This document shows positions 1 through 8,660 of a stretch of DNA of 64,000 nt, one piece after another. This DNA comes from Rossellomorea arthrocnemi (GTDB lineage Bacteria > Bacillota > Bacilli > Bacillales > Bacillaceae_B): positions 1-64,000 of the forward strand of contig NZ_CAJGBF010000006.1 in assembly GCF_904424705.1 (NCBI RefSeq). The letters run 5' to 3'. How positions within the stretch are numbered: position 1 is the stretch's first letter; each line of letters opens with the position of its first letter. The notes below the pieces were generated by a model that was not told the origin of the DNA, made no database searches, and worked only from the letters and a program-made list of their open reading frames with translations. Position numbers and translations under genes: made by a program.

Positions 1-121
1 TTTTATATATGAATTTATTCCAAGAATTATTCAGACCCCTACACTCCCATACAATAGTAATTATATTAATTAAAAACCTTATTTTTTAATCATAAATTTC
101 TTATGTTCTTATTAAATTATT

Positions 122-196
122 CTGCCCGTTAATCCAATATCTTCAAGAAAAAAGCGTTAATTCTTCTTAGATCAACGCCCCCATAAGTTGAACAAG
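122..196 (-). repeat. 3'-end modular repeat, core type G
   Basis: Left flank begins CTGCCC; the core is a GCGTT/AACGC hairpin (154-158 with 174-178); the right flank resembles CCCCATAAGTTGAAC. It lies just after the stop of the DUF3221 gene. On the minus strand the stem is followed by a T run, so it could terminate transcription. Confidence 0.7.
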
Positions 197-218
197 AAAC
201 ATTTTTTAATCACTTTCA

Positions 219-563
219 CTAATTTATCCTCTCGGCTTTCAGAACCTTTATTTTAGCAGGATGTGATTCCAAAATTTTATCGTACCAAACGGTAATTTTT
301 TGACCATCATTATATCTAGAAAAAGAAATTGGAATGTCATCTAATTTATAAATTTCTCCATAGCTTTTGATGAATTCTTGATTTGATAGTTCTTTAGCGG
401 TTTTGACATCAAAATCCTCATCTGTTATCAAATATAATGCTCCTTCTTTATTAAGGAAGTACCCTTCTATCGTCAACTTATCATCTGCTCCAATTTTATT
501 GACGATATCACCAAGAAAAACAATTGCACATAGAATTAAGATAAGAAACACTATTCTTTTCAT
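219..563 (-). CDS. DUF3221 (YobA-like) small exported protein
   Basis: A 114-residue protein with one hydrophobic N-terminal segment (residues 1-24, MKRIVFLILILCAIVFLG) and a polar remainder. The pattern of short beta strands (GYFLNKEG, ALYLITDE) resembles the DUF3221/YobA family. It is probably anchored to or released from the membrane; its function is unknown. An AAGGGAT ribosome site precedes the ATG. A type G repeat follows the stop. Family assignment is from memory of the fold and length, so it is moderate. Confidence 0.65.
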   Translation of the reverse strand: MKRIVFLILILCAIVFLGDIVNKIGADDKLTIEGYFLNKEGALYLITDEDFDVKTAKELSNQEFIKSYGEIYKLDDIPISFSRYNDGQKITVWYDKILESHPAKIKVLKAERIN

Positions 564-684
564 ACTTATCCCTTTATCACTCCCTATAATTCAACTATTG
601 TAAATACATCAACTCTTATCTTTAACTCCTTTCTTGTAAAAACCTGCTCGATAGCAAAAGAAAAAACTATAGTTCCTCTCTTAC

Positions 685-1125
685 TTAGGAAGTAAAATCA
701 CTTCTTTTTCTAAGTAAATATGGCGCTGACGCGTTACGTTTTATCAGTCCTTTTGTATCTTTTGTTATATGAATGTAGTCCTCTGCATTTTGAAGTTTCA
801 TCCAAGTAATCTCTTCTATTTCTTCAGGCATAGATATAGTAATCTCTCCACCGGTTATCTTCCCTCTAAAAGTAAAGAAAACTGCGTGGTGTCCTCTATC
901 CTCAAAAAACGCCTCACTTACAGAAAAAACATCACATATTTCAACATCTAAACCCGTCTCTTCCTTCACTTCTCTAATTGCAGCTTCTCTAAGCGTTTCT
1001 CCAGGCTCTACTGCACCTCCAGGAAGTGTATAATAAGAACCGTTTTTCCCTTTATTTTTTACCATTAATACATTCTCACCCAGATTATCAAATAGAAGCA
1101 TATATGTAACATCTACTCGCTTCAT
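685..1125 (-). CDS. Nudix hydrolase
   Basis: A Nudix-superfamily pyrophosphohydrolase of 146 residues. The Nudix box spans about residues 36-59 (GG..EPGE......REVKEETGL) and contains the catalytic REVKEE core. The substrate cannot be read from sequence; nucleoside diphosphate derivatives are typical. The reading frame is open further upstream to 1218, but GGAGG about ten bases before the ATG at 1125 decides the start MKRVDVTYM. The 3' flank (about 600-684) holds only a weak trace of the modular repeat. Confidence 0.85.
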   Translation of the reverse strand: MKRVDVTYMLLFDNLGENVLMVKNKGKNGSYYTLPGGAVEPGETLREAAIREVKEETGLDVEICDVFSVSEAFFEDRGHHAVFFTFRGKITGGEITISMPEEIEEITWMKLQNAEDYIHITKDTKGLIKRNASAPYLLRKRSDFTS

Positions 1126-1227
1126 AAGGTAATTTACCTCCATTAATTTAGTTTCTTCTTCAACATTTCTTCTCTTTAACATAATACCAATTATTTCAAA
1201 TTTCATGATTCTGAGCAATACTCTTGT

Positions 1228-1306
1228 TCAATTAAATGGCCCTTTAATACAATAAAGAAATAGCCAAAGACGGACAGCTAGATCTTCACCTATCACCCTA
1301 ATAAAT
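1228..1306 (-). repeat. 3'-end modular repeat, degenerate type A
   Basis: Left flank ATGGCCCTTTAATACAATAA, then a core with AGATCTTCACCTATCACCC. It resembles type A but is eroded. It lies 3' of the mrpC gene. Confidence 0.45.
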
Positions 1307-1340
1307 TTAAACTTTATCATTTACTTTTTCACCCCACACC

Positions 1341-1382
1341 ATTTTACGTAAAAAGAATAACTCTGTTCTGTTTACGTAAAAT
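1341..1382 (-). terminator. Hairpin overlapping the mrpC stop codon
   Basis: A perfect 12-base inverted repeat, ATTTTACGTAAA at 1341-1352 and TTTACGTAAAAT at 1371-1382, encloses an 18-base loop. It includes the TAA of mrpC. It could be a weak terminator or an mRNA 3'-end protector. Confidence 0.55.
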
Positions 1383-1725
1383 GATCCTCGTTTTCTCTCA
1401 TTCTCTCCATATCATCGGTTCCGAGCTCCTGATAAGTTCTGTACGCTAACACTAAGAAAAAGGCAGTTATTCCAAAACGGATTACAATCGCAGTTAAAAT
1501 CAACGCCTGAGGGAGAGGATCTATATATCCCTTAACAGAATGTTCACCCAGTAGGGGAGGTGCTTCTTCTCCCTTTGGTAATCCCCCCATTGTTATAAGC
1601 AAAAGGTGAACCCCGTGACTGAGAAGTCCTGTGCCGATAATAATTCTAAGTAGACTTTTAGAAAGTATTAGATAAACCGCACACATAATGGTAATTCCGA
1701 TTACTATGGACATTAATACTTCCAT
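1372..1725 (-). CDS. mrpC: Orphan Na+/H+ antiporter subunit MrpC (MnhC)
   Basis: A 117-residue NuoK-like membrane protein, close to the usual MrpC length (about 113). Three membrane segments are visible (about residues 5-25, 28-50 and 70-95). Family hallmarks are the [11 protein letters not shown] segment and [14 protein letters not shown]. MrpC normally acts only inside the seven-subunit Mrp cation/proton antiporter encoded by mrpABCDEFG; none of the other subunits lies nearby, which makes this a stray copy. A GGAGGG ribosome site precedes the ATG. A short open tail upstream (RVTGGMTAEQ...) overlaps the start and may be a remnant of an upstream gene, but I could not assign it. Confidence 0.85.
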   Translation of the reverse strand: MEVLMSIVIGITIMCAVYLILSKSLLRIIIGTGLLSHGVHLLLITMGGLPKGEEAPPLLGEHSVKGYIDPLPQALILTAIVIRFGITAFFLVLAYRTYQELGTDDMERMRENEDHFT

Positions 1726-1851
1726 TCAAAACCCTCCTGCTCTGCTGTCATTCCGCCAGTTACTCGAACAATAGATAAAGCTGAAAATTAAGTGCACAAT
1801 CTTCAGCTAATGTCTCCATTTGTATATTAACTTCCATATAATTCTTTTCCA

Positions 1852-2313
1852 CTATTCTTTATAATGTTTAGACAAAAATTCATCCAATATAACTTTATGG
1901 CTTTTAACAATATCGCTTGGTAGTTTATCAGGATAAAAGAACTCAAATGTAATGGATTCAGATTCATCTATGTTTAATTCTCCTTCATAGCCCTCCGAAT
2001 AGTAGGCAACAGTTACGACATAAAACTCATCACCATTTTCAGCCTTTATATAGTTTTGTGGACCTGAATAAACACTGATTAAATGTAATTTCTCTACTTT
2101 TAATCCAGTTTCCTCATATACTTCTCTTCTCGCAACTTCTTCAGTAGATTCTCCAAGTTCCATCAGTCCGCCCGGAATTCCCCAAACGCCATTCGGAAAC
2201 TTTCGTTGTTGAAGGAGTAACCTACCCTTATCATCAACAATAACAGTGACGGATCCTACAAATATTAAAGGTCTATGACCAACTATTTCTCTTAGTTCTT
2301 CTATGTATCCCAA
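1852..2313 (-). CDS. Nudix hydrolase (MutT-like)
   Basis: A 153-residue Nudix hydrolase. The box lies at about residues 48-71 (GGLMELGES....ARREVYEETGL) and has all the catalytic glutamates. The preceding strand (LLLQQRKFPNGVWGIPGG) is typical of MutT/NudF-like house-cleaning pyrophosphatases. The start is TTG at 2313, chosen because AAGGAG sits about eight bases upstream and no ATG is available. It is unrelated in detail to the Nudix gene at 685-1125. Substrate unknown. Confidence 0.85.
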   Translation of the reverse strand: MGYIEELREIVGHRPLIFVGSVTVIVDDKGRLLLQQRKFPNGVWGIPGGLMELGESTEEVARREVYEETGLKVEKLHLISVYSGPQNYIKAENGDEFYVVTVAYYSEGYEGELNIDESESITFEFFYPDKLPSDIVKSHKVILDEFLSKHYKE

Positions 2314-2370
2314 ATTTCCCCACTCCTTTTTCCCTGCCCCATAACGGATTACTCTGATTCGAGATATCCA

Positions 2371-3411
2371 CTATAAACTTACTTTGGATTCGTTCTTTAC
2401 ACACTTCATAACCGTATCGCCAAACGATCTTACGTCAGATAAATAATCATAACCTTCTGGTGATCCAAAGCTATTAAACATACGAACAGCCACAATATCT
2501 TCTTCAGGAATAACTAATAAGGTTACATTTGTAAATCCAAGTATTTGATAGGAACCTTTAGGGACTTGATGACCTATCTCTGTCTTTTTCGAAGGTAATT
2601 CTTTAACAAACCACAAGAAACCATTTTGAGGTAAGTCTTTATGAAGGGTCGATGGGCTTTGAAGAGAAGTGGCCAAATCAATGATTTCTCTGGGAACAAT
2701 TTGCCTCCCATTTATCATTCCTTTCCTCAAATGAAGATAACCCCAATAAGCTAACTCTCTGGTTGATACATACATATTCATTTTATCGCCCTCAGTGCTT
2801 TCACTAGTCTTCCAGTCTTCATCCCCTTCATAACGGAGCATTACATCAACTAGCTTATTGTGTTTATTTGAATACCAATTGGATTCATTAAAACCTAGCG
2901 GGGTGAAGACACTTTCATGAATAATTTCTGCAACTGATTTTTCTGTTGTTCGCTTTATAATTTGAGTTAGTGCCTCAATCCCAATTTGTTTATAAGACCA
3001 GTTTGATCCAGGAGAAAACTCTCGAATGACTTTATTTCCCTCTTGCTTTAATCCGTGTGTATGAGTAAGTAAATGTCTTATAGTTGTATCTTTCCAGCTG
3101 TTCTTATCAAGTTCAGGCAAATAGGATACAACCAAATCATCTATGTTGTTGATATAGCCATAAAATATTGCATATGAAACTGCAAAACCAATATAACTTT
3201 TCCTAACTGAAGCTACGTGAAACTGAGTATCAGCTTGAACTGTTCTAGCCTCTTCTTCCCCTGACTGTTCCCCCATGTACTGTTCTAACACGATTGAATC
3301 TTTATGAATGATAAGAGAAGATGCTCCTGAACAGATTACATTATTAAAAGTTGCTTTAACGTGATCTACTACCGGTACGAAAAATGGATTTACTTTATGA
3401 CTCAGAATCAA
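2371..3411 (-). CDS. Serine hydrolase of the class C beta-lactamase/PBP family
   Basis: A 346-residue protein with no signal peptide, so it is probably cytoplasmic, unlike secreted PBP relatives. The catalytic SxxK is visible as SVRK at residues 68-71, and the downstream TIRHLLTHTHGL block is typical of the family. The second motif, usually YxN, reads YKQ at about 140-142, a substitution in a residue that normally helps catalysis. Such proteins act as esterases, D-amino-acid peptidases or amidases; which one applies cannot be said. The start is TTG at 3411 with GAAGGGA upstream. Confidence 0.8.
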   Translation of the reverse strand: MILSHKVNPFFVPVVDHVKATFNNVICSGASSLIIHKDSIVLEQYMGEQSGEEEARTVQADTQFHVASVRKSYIGFAVSYAIFYGYINNIDDLVVSYLPELDKNSWKDTTIRHLLTHTHGLKQEGNKVIREFSPGSNWSYKQIGIEALTQIIKRTTEKSVAEIIHESVFTPLGFNESNWYSNKHNKLVDVMLRYEGDEDWKTSESTEGDKMNMYVSTRELAYWGYLHLRKGMINGRQIVPREIIDLATSLQSPSTLHKDLPQNGFLWFVKELPSKKTEIGHQVPKGSYQILGFTNVTLLVIPEEDIVAVRMFNSFGSPEGYDYLSDVRSFGDTVMKCVKNESKVSL

Positions 3412-3673
3412 GAACGTATACTTCCCTTCAATGTAATTTTGTGCGGTTTTATACTATATGCGCACGTTTTGGAATCAACCTCGTTCAACATGAGTGCGCA
3501 CTAGCTGAATAATGAAATTCAACTATATTTTACCATATTACACTTCGACCAGTGCTCTGTTTGTATTGAAGGAACCAATCAATGATGATTACATCTCAAA
3601 ATTAAAATTATATTGAATTATAAATTCGAATATTTTAGAATTATATTAACAAGTTTAAAGGGGGCAAATAAAT

Positions 3674-4708
3674 TTGAAACATTTATTGCAGTCAGATGAA
3701 GTTGAATCCATATCTTTGGAAGTGGAGTGGACACCTATTTGGGAAGTCATCCTTGGCATTTCAGGGTATACCCACAGGGAACTTAGACATACATTTGATA
3801 TGGATAAGAAATGGTCTCTGACCTCCCACACCATGCCGAAATCCTTGATAAATGACTTAAATGAGATTGAAGAGACGAACTTCTGGTACGGGCTTATTAT
3901 GCTTCAAAATGCCTTTTCCGCCACGACCGTTCAAGAATTTTCGAACAAACTAAATGAGCTTCCCATTTCTACTTTTTATGAAACCATGTTGCCGTATAAG
4001 AGCAGAGATCTTGAGCCAATTAGAATAGAATTAGCTGACCAGTACTTGCATATTGAATCGTTCGAGCATTACTCTACATATTTTAAAGGTCACGAATTCT
4101 TAGAGGGATATATACGTAATCTTGGTCAATATCCCTTTCAACAATTAAGGAATCTGCTGATTAATGTTATTGGTGAATGGTTCGACTGGATAAGTCAAAA
4201 CGAAAGTTGGGAAAAGTGGAACAAAGCTTTAGAGTATGAACAAAAACATAATAGCTCACTTGATGAAAATAAACCGGTAGAAGAAATTGAAAGAGTTACA
4301 GATGGAGTGCAATACCTCCCAGAACCTACTGTCTGGAACGTCAAACTCATTCCTCATGTTGCCTACCGACCATGGATATTAGAAAAACGGACTCCGGATA
4401 CTAAACTATTTTTCTATCCTTTGGGGGATGAGTACCTTGTATCACCCGGTTCACCTTCTACTGAACTAATTCGAGGACACAAAGCATTAGGTGACGAAAT
4501 TCGATTGAAATTGCTATATCATCTTATGAAAGGACCACTTTCACTACAAGAATTAAGCGTTCAGTTTAATACATCTAAGACTTCGCTGCATCATCAGCTT
4601 TCTTTGTTAAAAGCAGCAAAATTTGTTGTCGTCGAAAAAGGAATATATTCAGTGAACCAACATCAGATTAGTTCTTTTTCAGAAAAGCTGAATCAATTTT
4701 TGGTGTGA
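3674..4708 (+). CDS. ArsR-type winged-helix regulator with long N-terminal domain
   Basis: A 344-residue protein. The last 75 residues form an ArsR-like winged helix (HKALGDEIRLKLLYHLMKG...SLQELSVQF..SKTSLHHQLSLLK). The first 250 residues are a domain I do not recognise, rich in aromatic residues. The start is TTG at 3674 behind AAAGGGGG. The MFS transporter follows four bases after the stop, so the pair is an operon and this protein most likely controls the efflux pump; the ligand is unknown. Confidence 0.8.
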   Translation: MKHLLQSDEVESISLEVEWTPIWEVILGISGYTHRELRHTFDMDKKWSLTSHTMPKSLINDLNEIEETNFWYGLIMLQNAFSATTVQEFSNKLNELPISTFYETMLPYKSRDLEPIRIELADQYLHIESFEHYSTYFKGHEFLEGYIRNLGQYPFQQLRNLLINVIGEWFDWISQNESWEKWNKALEYEQKHNSSLDENKPVEEIERVTDGVQYLPEPTVWNVKLIPHVAYRPWILEKRTPDTKLFFYPLGDEYLVSPGSPSTELIRGHKALGDEIRLKLLYHLMKGPLSLQELSVQFNTSKTSLHHQLSLLKAAKFVVVEKGIYSVNQHQISSFSEKLNQFLV

Positions 4709-4712
4709 CGGT

Positions 4713-5939
4713 ATGAATAAGTTCTCCACATCTTTCAAAGCGCTTTGGGCAGGAGAAGTCATTTCGGAATTTGGCGGAGCAGCCGGGGGTATCATTAACG
4801 GATTGTTGTTATTTGAATTAACGGGTTCAAAGGAATGGATGGGAATGCTCTGGCTTATTTACTTCATTCCTTCTTTGGTCTTACAAGGAATGAGCGCTCC
4901 TTTTCTTAACCATGTTGTTAAAGAAAAGATGCTGAAGAATATACAATTAATCCGTGCATTTGCTTATCTGCTTCCTTTGGTTGGTTATTTGATTGGCTCC
5001 ACTTTTGCGACTATATTCGGGTTAATCCTACTGCAATGTCTCTTGGGATTGATGCAACCCATTTACGCCAGTCTATCCTTTTCTTTATTGCCTGATATAT
5101 GTGATGAAGAAAAGCTGGCAGATGCAAATGGATTACTGGATGGGACCATTAGGCTTATGAGTTTTCTGGCTCCGGGAGCAACTTCATTATTACTTGTAGT
5201 TAGTCCTATGCATTTCATTTATGGCTTATCCTTCATCATGTTCCTTGCCAGCTATTTTGCACTCTCACAAATTCCTAAAACCAGTACGAAAAAGGTGGCA
5301 GCATGGACAAAGAAAATTTGGTGGACAGAAATGAAAGAAGGATACAAAACATTCTTTAGTTACCCTCACCTTCTACGGCTTACTATTCTCTCATCTACTG
5401 TTCAGTTTGCAGTAGGAGCAACATTGGTGATAGGTGTCCCTTTTATATGTGGCGATCTGAATGGTGAGCCTTGGCAATATGGTCTATTTTCTGGTGCTTT
5501 TCCTGTTGGTTATGCCCTTGGAATGATTTTATTAACCAGGTTACAAAAAAACTTTCAAACGATGTACTTTGGTTTAATTGGCGGCGGTCTTTCATTCGTC
5601 TTCTTGTATTTTGTACAATCAATCCCATTTGCATGGATATGTGAATTATTTGGTGGCATACTATTTCCTCTATTCAATGCGCAGAATGCCGCTATTTTTC
5701 AGAGAGAGGCTCCAAGAAATCGTCTAACACAGCTAAGTGCAGTTAGATTACTTTTCATTAGGGTTACTATGCCTTTAGGAATCTTATTTGCCTCTTCTTC
5801 GATAGTTGATCTCAGTACACGTCACACATATTTGATAGTTGGTGCGGTGATAGTATTACCGGGATTATATTATTTCGTCACTTCTTTTTTTCGGCCAGAT
5901 TCTCGTTTACTTACTCAAGAAAAACAAAAGATTAGCTAA
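4713..5939 (+). CDS. MFS transporter
   Basis: A 408-residue major-facilitator permease with about twelve hydrophobic segments. The N-terminal FSTSFKALWAGEVISEFGG block is typical of MFS members related to macrolide/MefA-like or enterobactin-exporter families. It is probably an exporter under the ArsR-like regulator immediately upstream (four-base gap). A hairpin at 5947-5982 ends the unit. Substrate unknown. Confidence 0.85.
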   Translation: MNKFSTSFKALWAGEVISEFGGAAGGIINGLLLFELTGSKEWMGMLWLIYFIPSLVLQGMSAPFLNHVVKEKMLKNIQLIRAFAYLLPLVGYLIGSTFATIFGLILLQCLLGLMQPIYASLSFSLLPDICDEEKLADANGLLDGTIRLMSFLAPGATSLLLVVSPMHFIYGLSFIMFLASYFALSQIPKTSTKKVAAWTKKIWWTEMKEGYKTFFSYPHLLRLTILSSTVQFAVGATLVIGVPFICGDLNGEPWQYGLFSGAFPVGYALGMILLTRLQKNFQTMYFGLIGGGLSFVFLYFVQSIPFAWICELFGGILFPLFNAQNAAIFQREAPRNRLTQLSAVRLLFIRVTMPLGILFASSSIVDLSTRHTYLIVGAVIVLPGLYYFVTSFFRPDSRLLTQEKQKIS

Positions 5940-5946
5940 CAAAAAA

Positions 5947-5982
5947 CGTCTGTTACACAAGCATTTTTTGCTGTAACAGACG
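5947..5982 (+). terminator. Terminator hairpin after the ArsR-MFS operon
   Basis: A 10-bp stem CGTCTGTTAC/GTAACAGACG around a T-rich loop, followed by CTTATTATT. It lies eight bases after the MFS stop. Confidence 0.7.
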
Positions 5983-5998
5983 CTTATTATTAGAATGC

Positions 5999-6070
5999 TC
6001 AATAGTTGAAAAAGACAATAACAGAATCAACTACTGATTTTCAGTTCTTGCCTCCTATAATTGGACGATG
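5999..6070 (-). repeat. 3'-end modular repeat, degenerate type A
   Basis: GACAATAACAGAATCA ... TGATTTTCAGTTCTTGCC with a right flank CTCCTATAATTGGA. It lies 3' of the small membrane-protein gene at 6114-6317. Confidence 0.5.
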
Positions 6071-6113
6071 CCCTCTTGAGAAGTGTACTTGCTTACTAAT
6101 GTTAAATGGATTC

Positions 6114-6317
6114 TCACGTTCTTTCCTTGTTGAGGTTCTTTTCCTTATTAATAACCAATAAGAATAAGGTTGCAGAGATTACAGCTACCAGTGATAAGAA
6201 GAAGTATATGTAATGAAGTAAATTGGGATTATTTATTAATTCCCAAGTCGTCATAATAAATGCAAAGGATAAATATAGAAACAAAAGTAAAGGGCCTTTC
6301 GAAATAACTTTTTTCAA
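6114..6317 (-). CDS. Small two-helix membrane protein
   Basis: A 67-residue protein with two predicted membrane segments (about residues 8-26 and 35-56) and a basic tail (NKEKNLNKERT). The start is TTG at 6317, supported by GAGAGG a few bases upstream. It matches no family I recognise. A degenerate type A repeat follows it, as for other small genes in this window. Confidence 0.5.
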   Translation of the reverse strand: MKKVISKGPLLLFLYLSFAFIMTTWELINNPNLLHYIYFFLSLVAVISATLFLLVINKEKNLNKERT

Positions 6318-6525
6318 ATCCTCTCTTCCTTTCAGTCATTCTATCAATTCTATTATTTTGAAATTTTTTTGCAACAATTCTATTTTCATTTCCTCTTGTG
6401 GCCTAACTGATTAAAATTTTCTCACTTGTTCTTCGATTATTGTCCCCTTTAGCGGAAGATAGGAGCAATAATAAGCATCAAAATTGAACAAAAAATAAGA
6501 GAAACACTTATCTTCCTAGGAAGTT

Positions 6526-6773
6526 TCACTTATTTTCTCCCTTATATAATCCAGAAAATTGGAGTTTATTTCTATACAATACCAAGAGAAATATAAAAAT
6601 TGCAATCCCTGCTAACGAACCTCCATTTGTATTGCCCACATTTACTCCTATGCTGCCATAAAGTAAATTCAGGGTTCCTCCTAACACAGCCCCCAATAAA
6701 AAAAAATAGCTATTATACGAAACACTGATAGAGGCCGTGAATAAAGAAAATAATTCAATTTAGCCATAGCCAT
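6526..6773 (-). pseudogene. Small membrane protein, frameshifted in an A9 tract
   Basis: Two overlapping frames join into one sensible protein of about 82 residues: MAMAKLNYFLYSRPLSVF... then LLGAVLGGTLNLLYGS...FIFLLVLYRN, ending at TGA 6526-6528. The join is a run of nine A (plus strand 6698-6706); a tenth base would restore the frame. The ATG at 6773 lies ten bases after the peptidase E stop, so the two were probably co-transcribed. The break could be a mutation, a sequencing error or slippage-controlled expression. Confidence 0.55.
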
Positions 6774-6782
6774 TCACTAAAA

Positions 6783-7439
6783 CTAGAGCGTCTCATCCAA
6801 TTTCTGAATCTTTGAATGGGAAAGCAAATAAACATTTCCGATAACGTCGATTTTGTCACCCTTTACACGTAATGCACAATCTTTGTTCGATGCATAAATG
6901 TCTATTTCTTCCGATAGGAAAGATAGTTCACTTTGAACCAGCTCCATGTTATTCTCAAGATCAAAATGTGACAGGACAGAAATATTGTCAAGACCGATAC
7001 CGTCATAAACAGAGTTCGTTTCAACTTTATCTCCAAAGCTTTTCGAGCATAACCATTTAGCGGACATATTGATTGCACCAGCGCTTGCTCCCATCACAAC
7101 GGCGCTGCTATTTTTTATCACATCCGATAATTCATATTCCTTCAAAAAACTATTTAGTTTAAGAATATCCCCTCCCAACAAGAAAATGACTGAAGCATGT
7201 TGAATGGTCGTTTGGGCCTCTTTCTTCTGTACGCGATAATTAATCAAGTGATATTCGTCAAACATAATACCAGCCTGGTCAAACCATGAGCGCTCAGTAG
7301 CACCGTTATCTTCATAAATAGAAGGATTCGAGCTAATCATAGCAAGCGATTTTCTATCAGTTATATCCCCCTGTAACACCCTGGCCAGATTCTCCGGAAA
7401 AAAATGGTTAAACCAACCTAAATAATAATGTGTTTTCAT
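6783..7439 (-). CDS. Peptidase E-like protein (S51 family)
   Basis: A 218-residue member of the S51/class I glutamine amidotransferase-like fold. The nucleophile elbow GASAGA places the catalytic serine at about residue 119. Family members are cytoplasmic dipeptidases for aspartyl dipeptides or cyanophycinase relatives; the exact substrate is open. The frame is open to 7451, but GGGGGT about eight bases before the ATG at 7439 favours MKTHYYLGW as the start. A 20-codon reading frame with a better ribosome site overlaps this start (7408-7470). Confidence 0.8.
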   Translation of the reverse strand: MKTHYYLGWFNHFFPENLARVLQGDITDRKSLAMISSNPSIYEDNGATERSWFDQAGIMFDEYHLINYRVQKKEAQTTIQHASVIFLLGGDILKLNSFLKEYELSDVIKNSSAVVMGASAGAINMSAKWLCSKSFGDKVETNSVYDGIGLDNISVLSHFDLENNMELVQSELSFLSEEIDIYASNKDCALRVKGDKIDVIGNVYLLSHSKIQKLDETL

Positions 7440-7470
7440 AAGTACCCCCATAGAAAAATGTAAAAAACAT
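7408..7470 (-). other. Candidate 20-codon leader ORF overlapping the peptidase E start
   Basis: ATG at 7470 is preceded by AAAGGAGG at good spacing and reads MFFTFFYGGTYENTLLFRLV before TAA. It overlaps the first codons of the peptidase E gene in another frame, so translation of the two may be coupled. No sequence family is implied. Confidence 0.4.
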
Positions 7471-7540
7471 TTATTCCTCCTTTTACTTCAAACAAAATAC
7501 TCTCCATATGGCCCGATTATTGAAACAAAGCTCTCTTTAA

Positions 7541-7620
7541 CTAACCTGTCCAATAATTGAACCCGGGCAATAGCCGGCTCGAGACATGATCTTCAGTTAG
7601 TGCCCTCGTTTGTTTACTAT
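7541..7620 (-). repeat. 3'-end modular repeat, type A
   Basis: Left flank CTAACCTGTCCAATAATTGA, core GGGCAATAGCCGG ... GATCTTCAGTTAGTGCCC, right flank CTCGTTTGTTTAC. It lies 30 bases after the racemase stop. Confidence 0.85.
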
Positions 7621-7649
7621 CAATAAATGTGAAAGAGCTGCAAAAATCG

Positions 7650-8342
7650 CTACTTCTTTATGGACATATTTACTGCTTCAAGAGCGTGTATATGAGTAGT
7701 GTCAAACAGAGGAACATCGGAGTCCTCCTGTTTTATCAATAATCCAATTTCTGTACAGCCTAATACAATACCTTTAGCTCCAGTTTCGATTAAACCTTGG
7801 ATAACTTTTTTATAATAATCTCTAGATGTTTGTTGAATCTTACCTAAACATAACTCTTCATAAATAACCTTATTTACAATCTCTCTTTCCTTATCACTTG
7901 GTATCATAACCTTTATACCATTAGACTCTAACCGTAATTTGTAAAAATCTTGCTCCATTGTATATTTTGTGCCGAGTAATCCTACTGAACTAATTCCCTG
8001 CTCTTTAATTTGATGAGCTGTTGCATCTGCAATATGCAAAACAGGTATGTTTATTTTTTCCTGTATATCACCAATAACCTTGTGCATGGTATTGGTACAT
8101 ATGACGATAAAGTCTGCACCAGCTTTTTCAAGAGAGTGTGCAACTTCACCCAATGTTTCACCAGCCTTTTTCCAGTCGCCCTCTGACTGATAATGCTCAA
8201 TCTCTTCAAAGTCAACGCTGTATAAAAGGCATCTTGCAGAATGGAACCCCCCTAATCTCCTTTTCACTTCTTCGTTAATAATCCGATAATATTCAGCAGA
8301 TGATTCCCAGCTCATTCCACCAATAAGACCAATAACCTTCAT
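7650..8342 (-). CDS. Aspartate/glutamate racemase family protein
   Basis: A 230-residue cofactor-independent amino-acid racemase of the RacD/YgeA group. The N-terminal GLIGGMSWESSAEYY signature is diagnostic. The two catalytic cysteines are C82 (IVICTNTMHK) and C196 (LGCTEIGLL). The protein is cytoplasmic and probably interconverts L- and D-aspartate or a related acidic amino acid. It stands alone, with a type A repeat behind it. Confidence 0.9.
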   Translation of the reverse strand: MKVIGLIGGMSWESSAEYYRIINEEVKRRLGGFHSARCLLYSVDFEEIEHYQSEGDWKKAGETLGEVAHSLEKAGADFIVICTNTMHKVIGDIQEKINIPVLHIADATAHQIKEQGISSVGLLGTKYTMEQDFYKLRLESNGIKVMIPSDKEREIVNKVIYEELCLGKIQQTSRDYYKKVIQGLIETGAKGIVLGCTEIGLLIKQEDSDVPLFDTTHIHALEAVNMSIKK

Positions 8343-8660
8343 GTTAAAATCCCCACCATAGCCTCTATTTTTATTTTAATTCAAATCAACGTGCCTATGG
8401 AAAAAAATACATCTTCTAAAATATTCAATAAACTGACTGATAATCCCTATGCAGGCCTCAATTTTTCTAAGTTCTTTATAATAATCCATTTTTATACTTC
8501 ATTTTTTAATCTAGTGTTTAAAAAGTCTACTAAATAAAGGTTCAACAAAGAAGTGCATCTGATTCTCTCACCTTACTTAAAAAGTGATAAAGTTCAACTA
8601 GGAATACGTCCATTCATTCTAGAATATATGTAGGTGAAAAGGATAAATGGAGGGATTAAT
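8343..8660. other. Intergenic stretch between divergent genes
   Basis: AT-rich sequence between the racemase and the DUF3291 gene. It must hold both promoters, but I see no clear hairpin, repeat or coding remnant. Confidence 0.5.
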
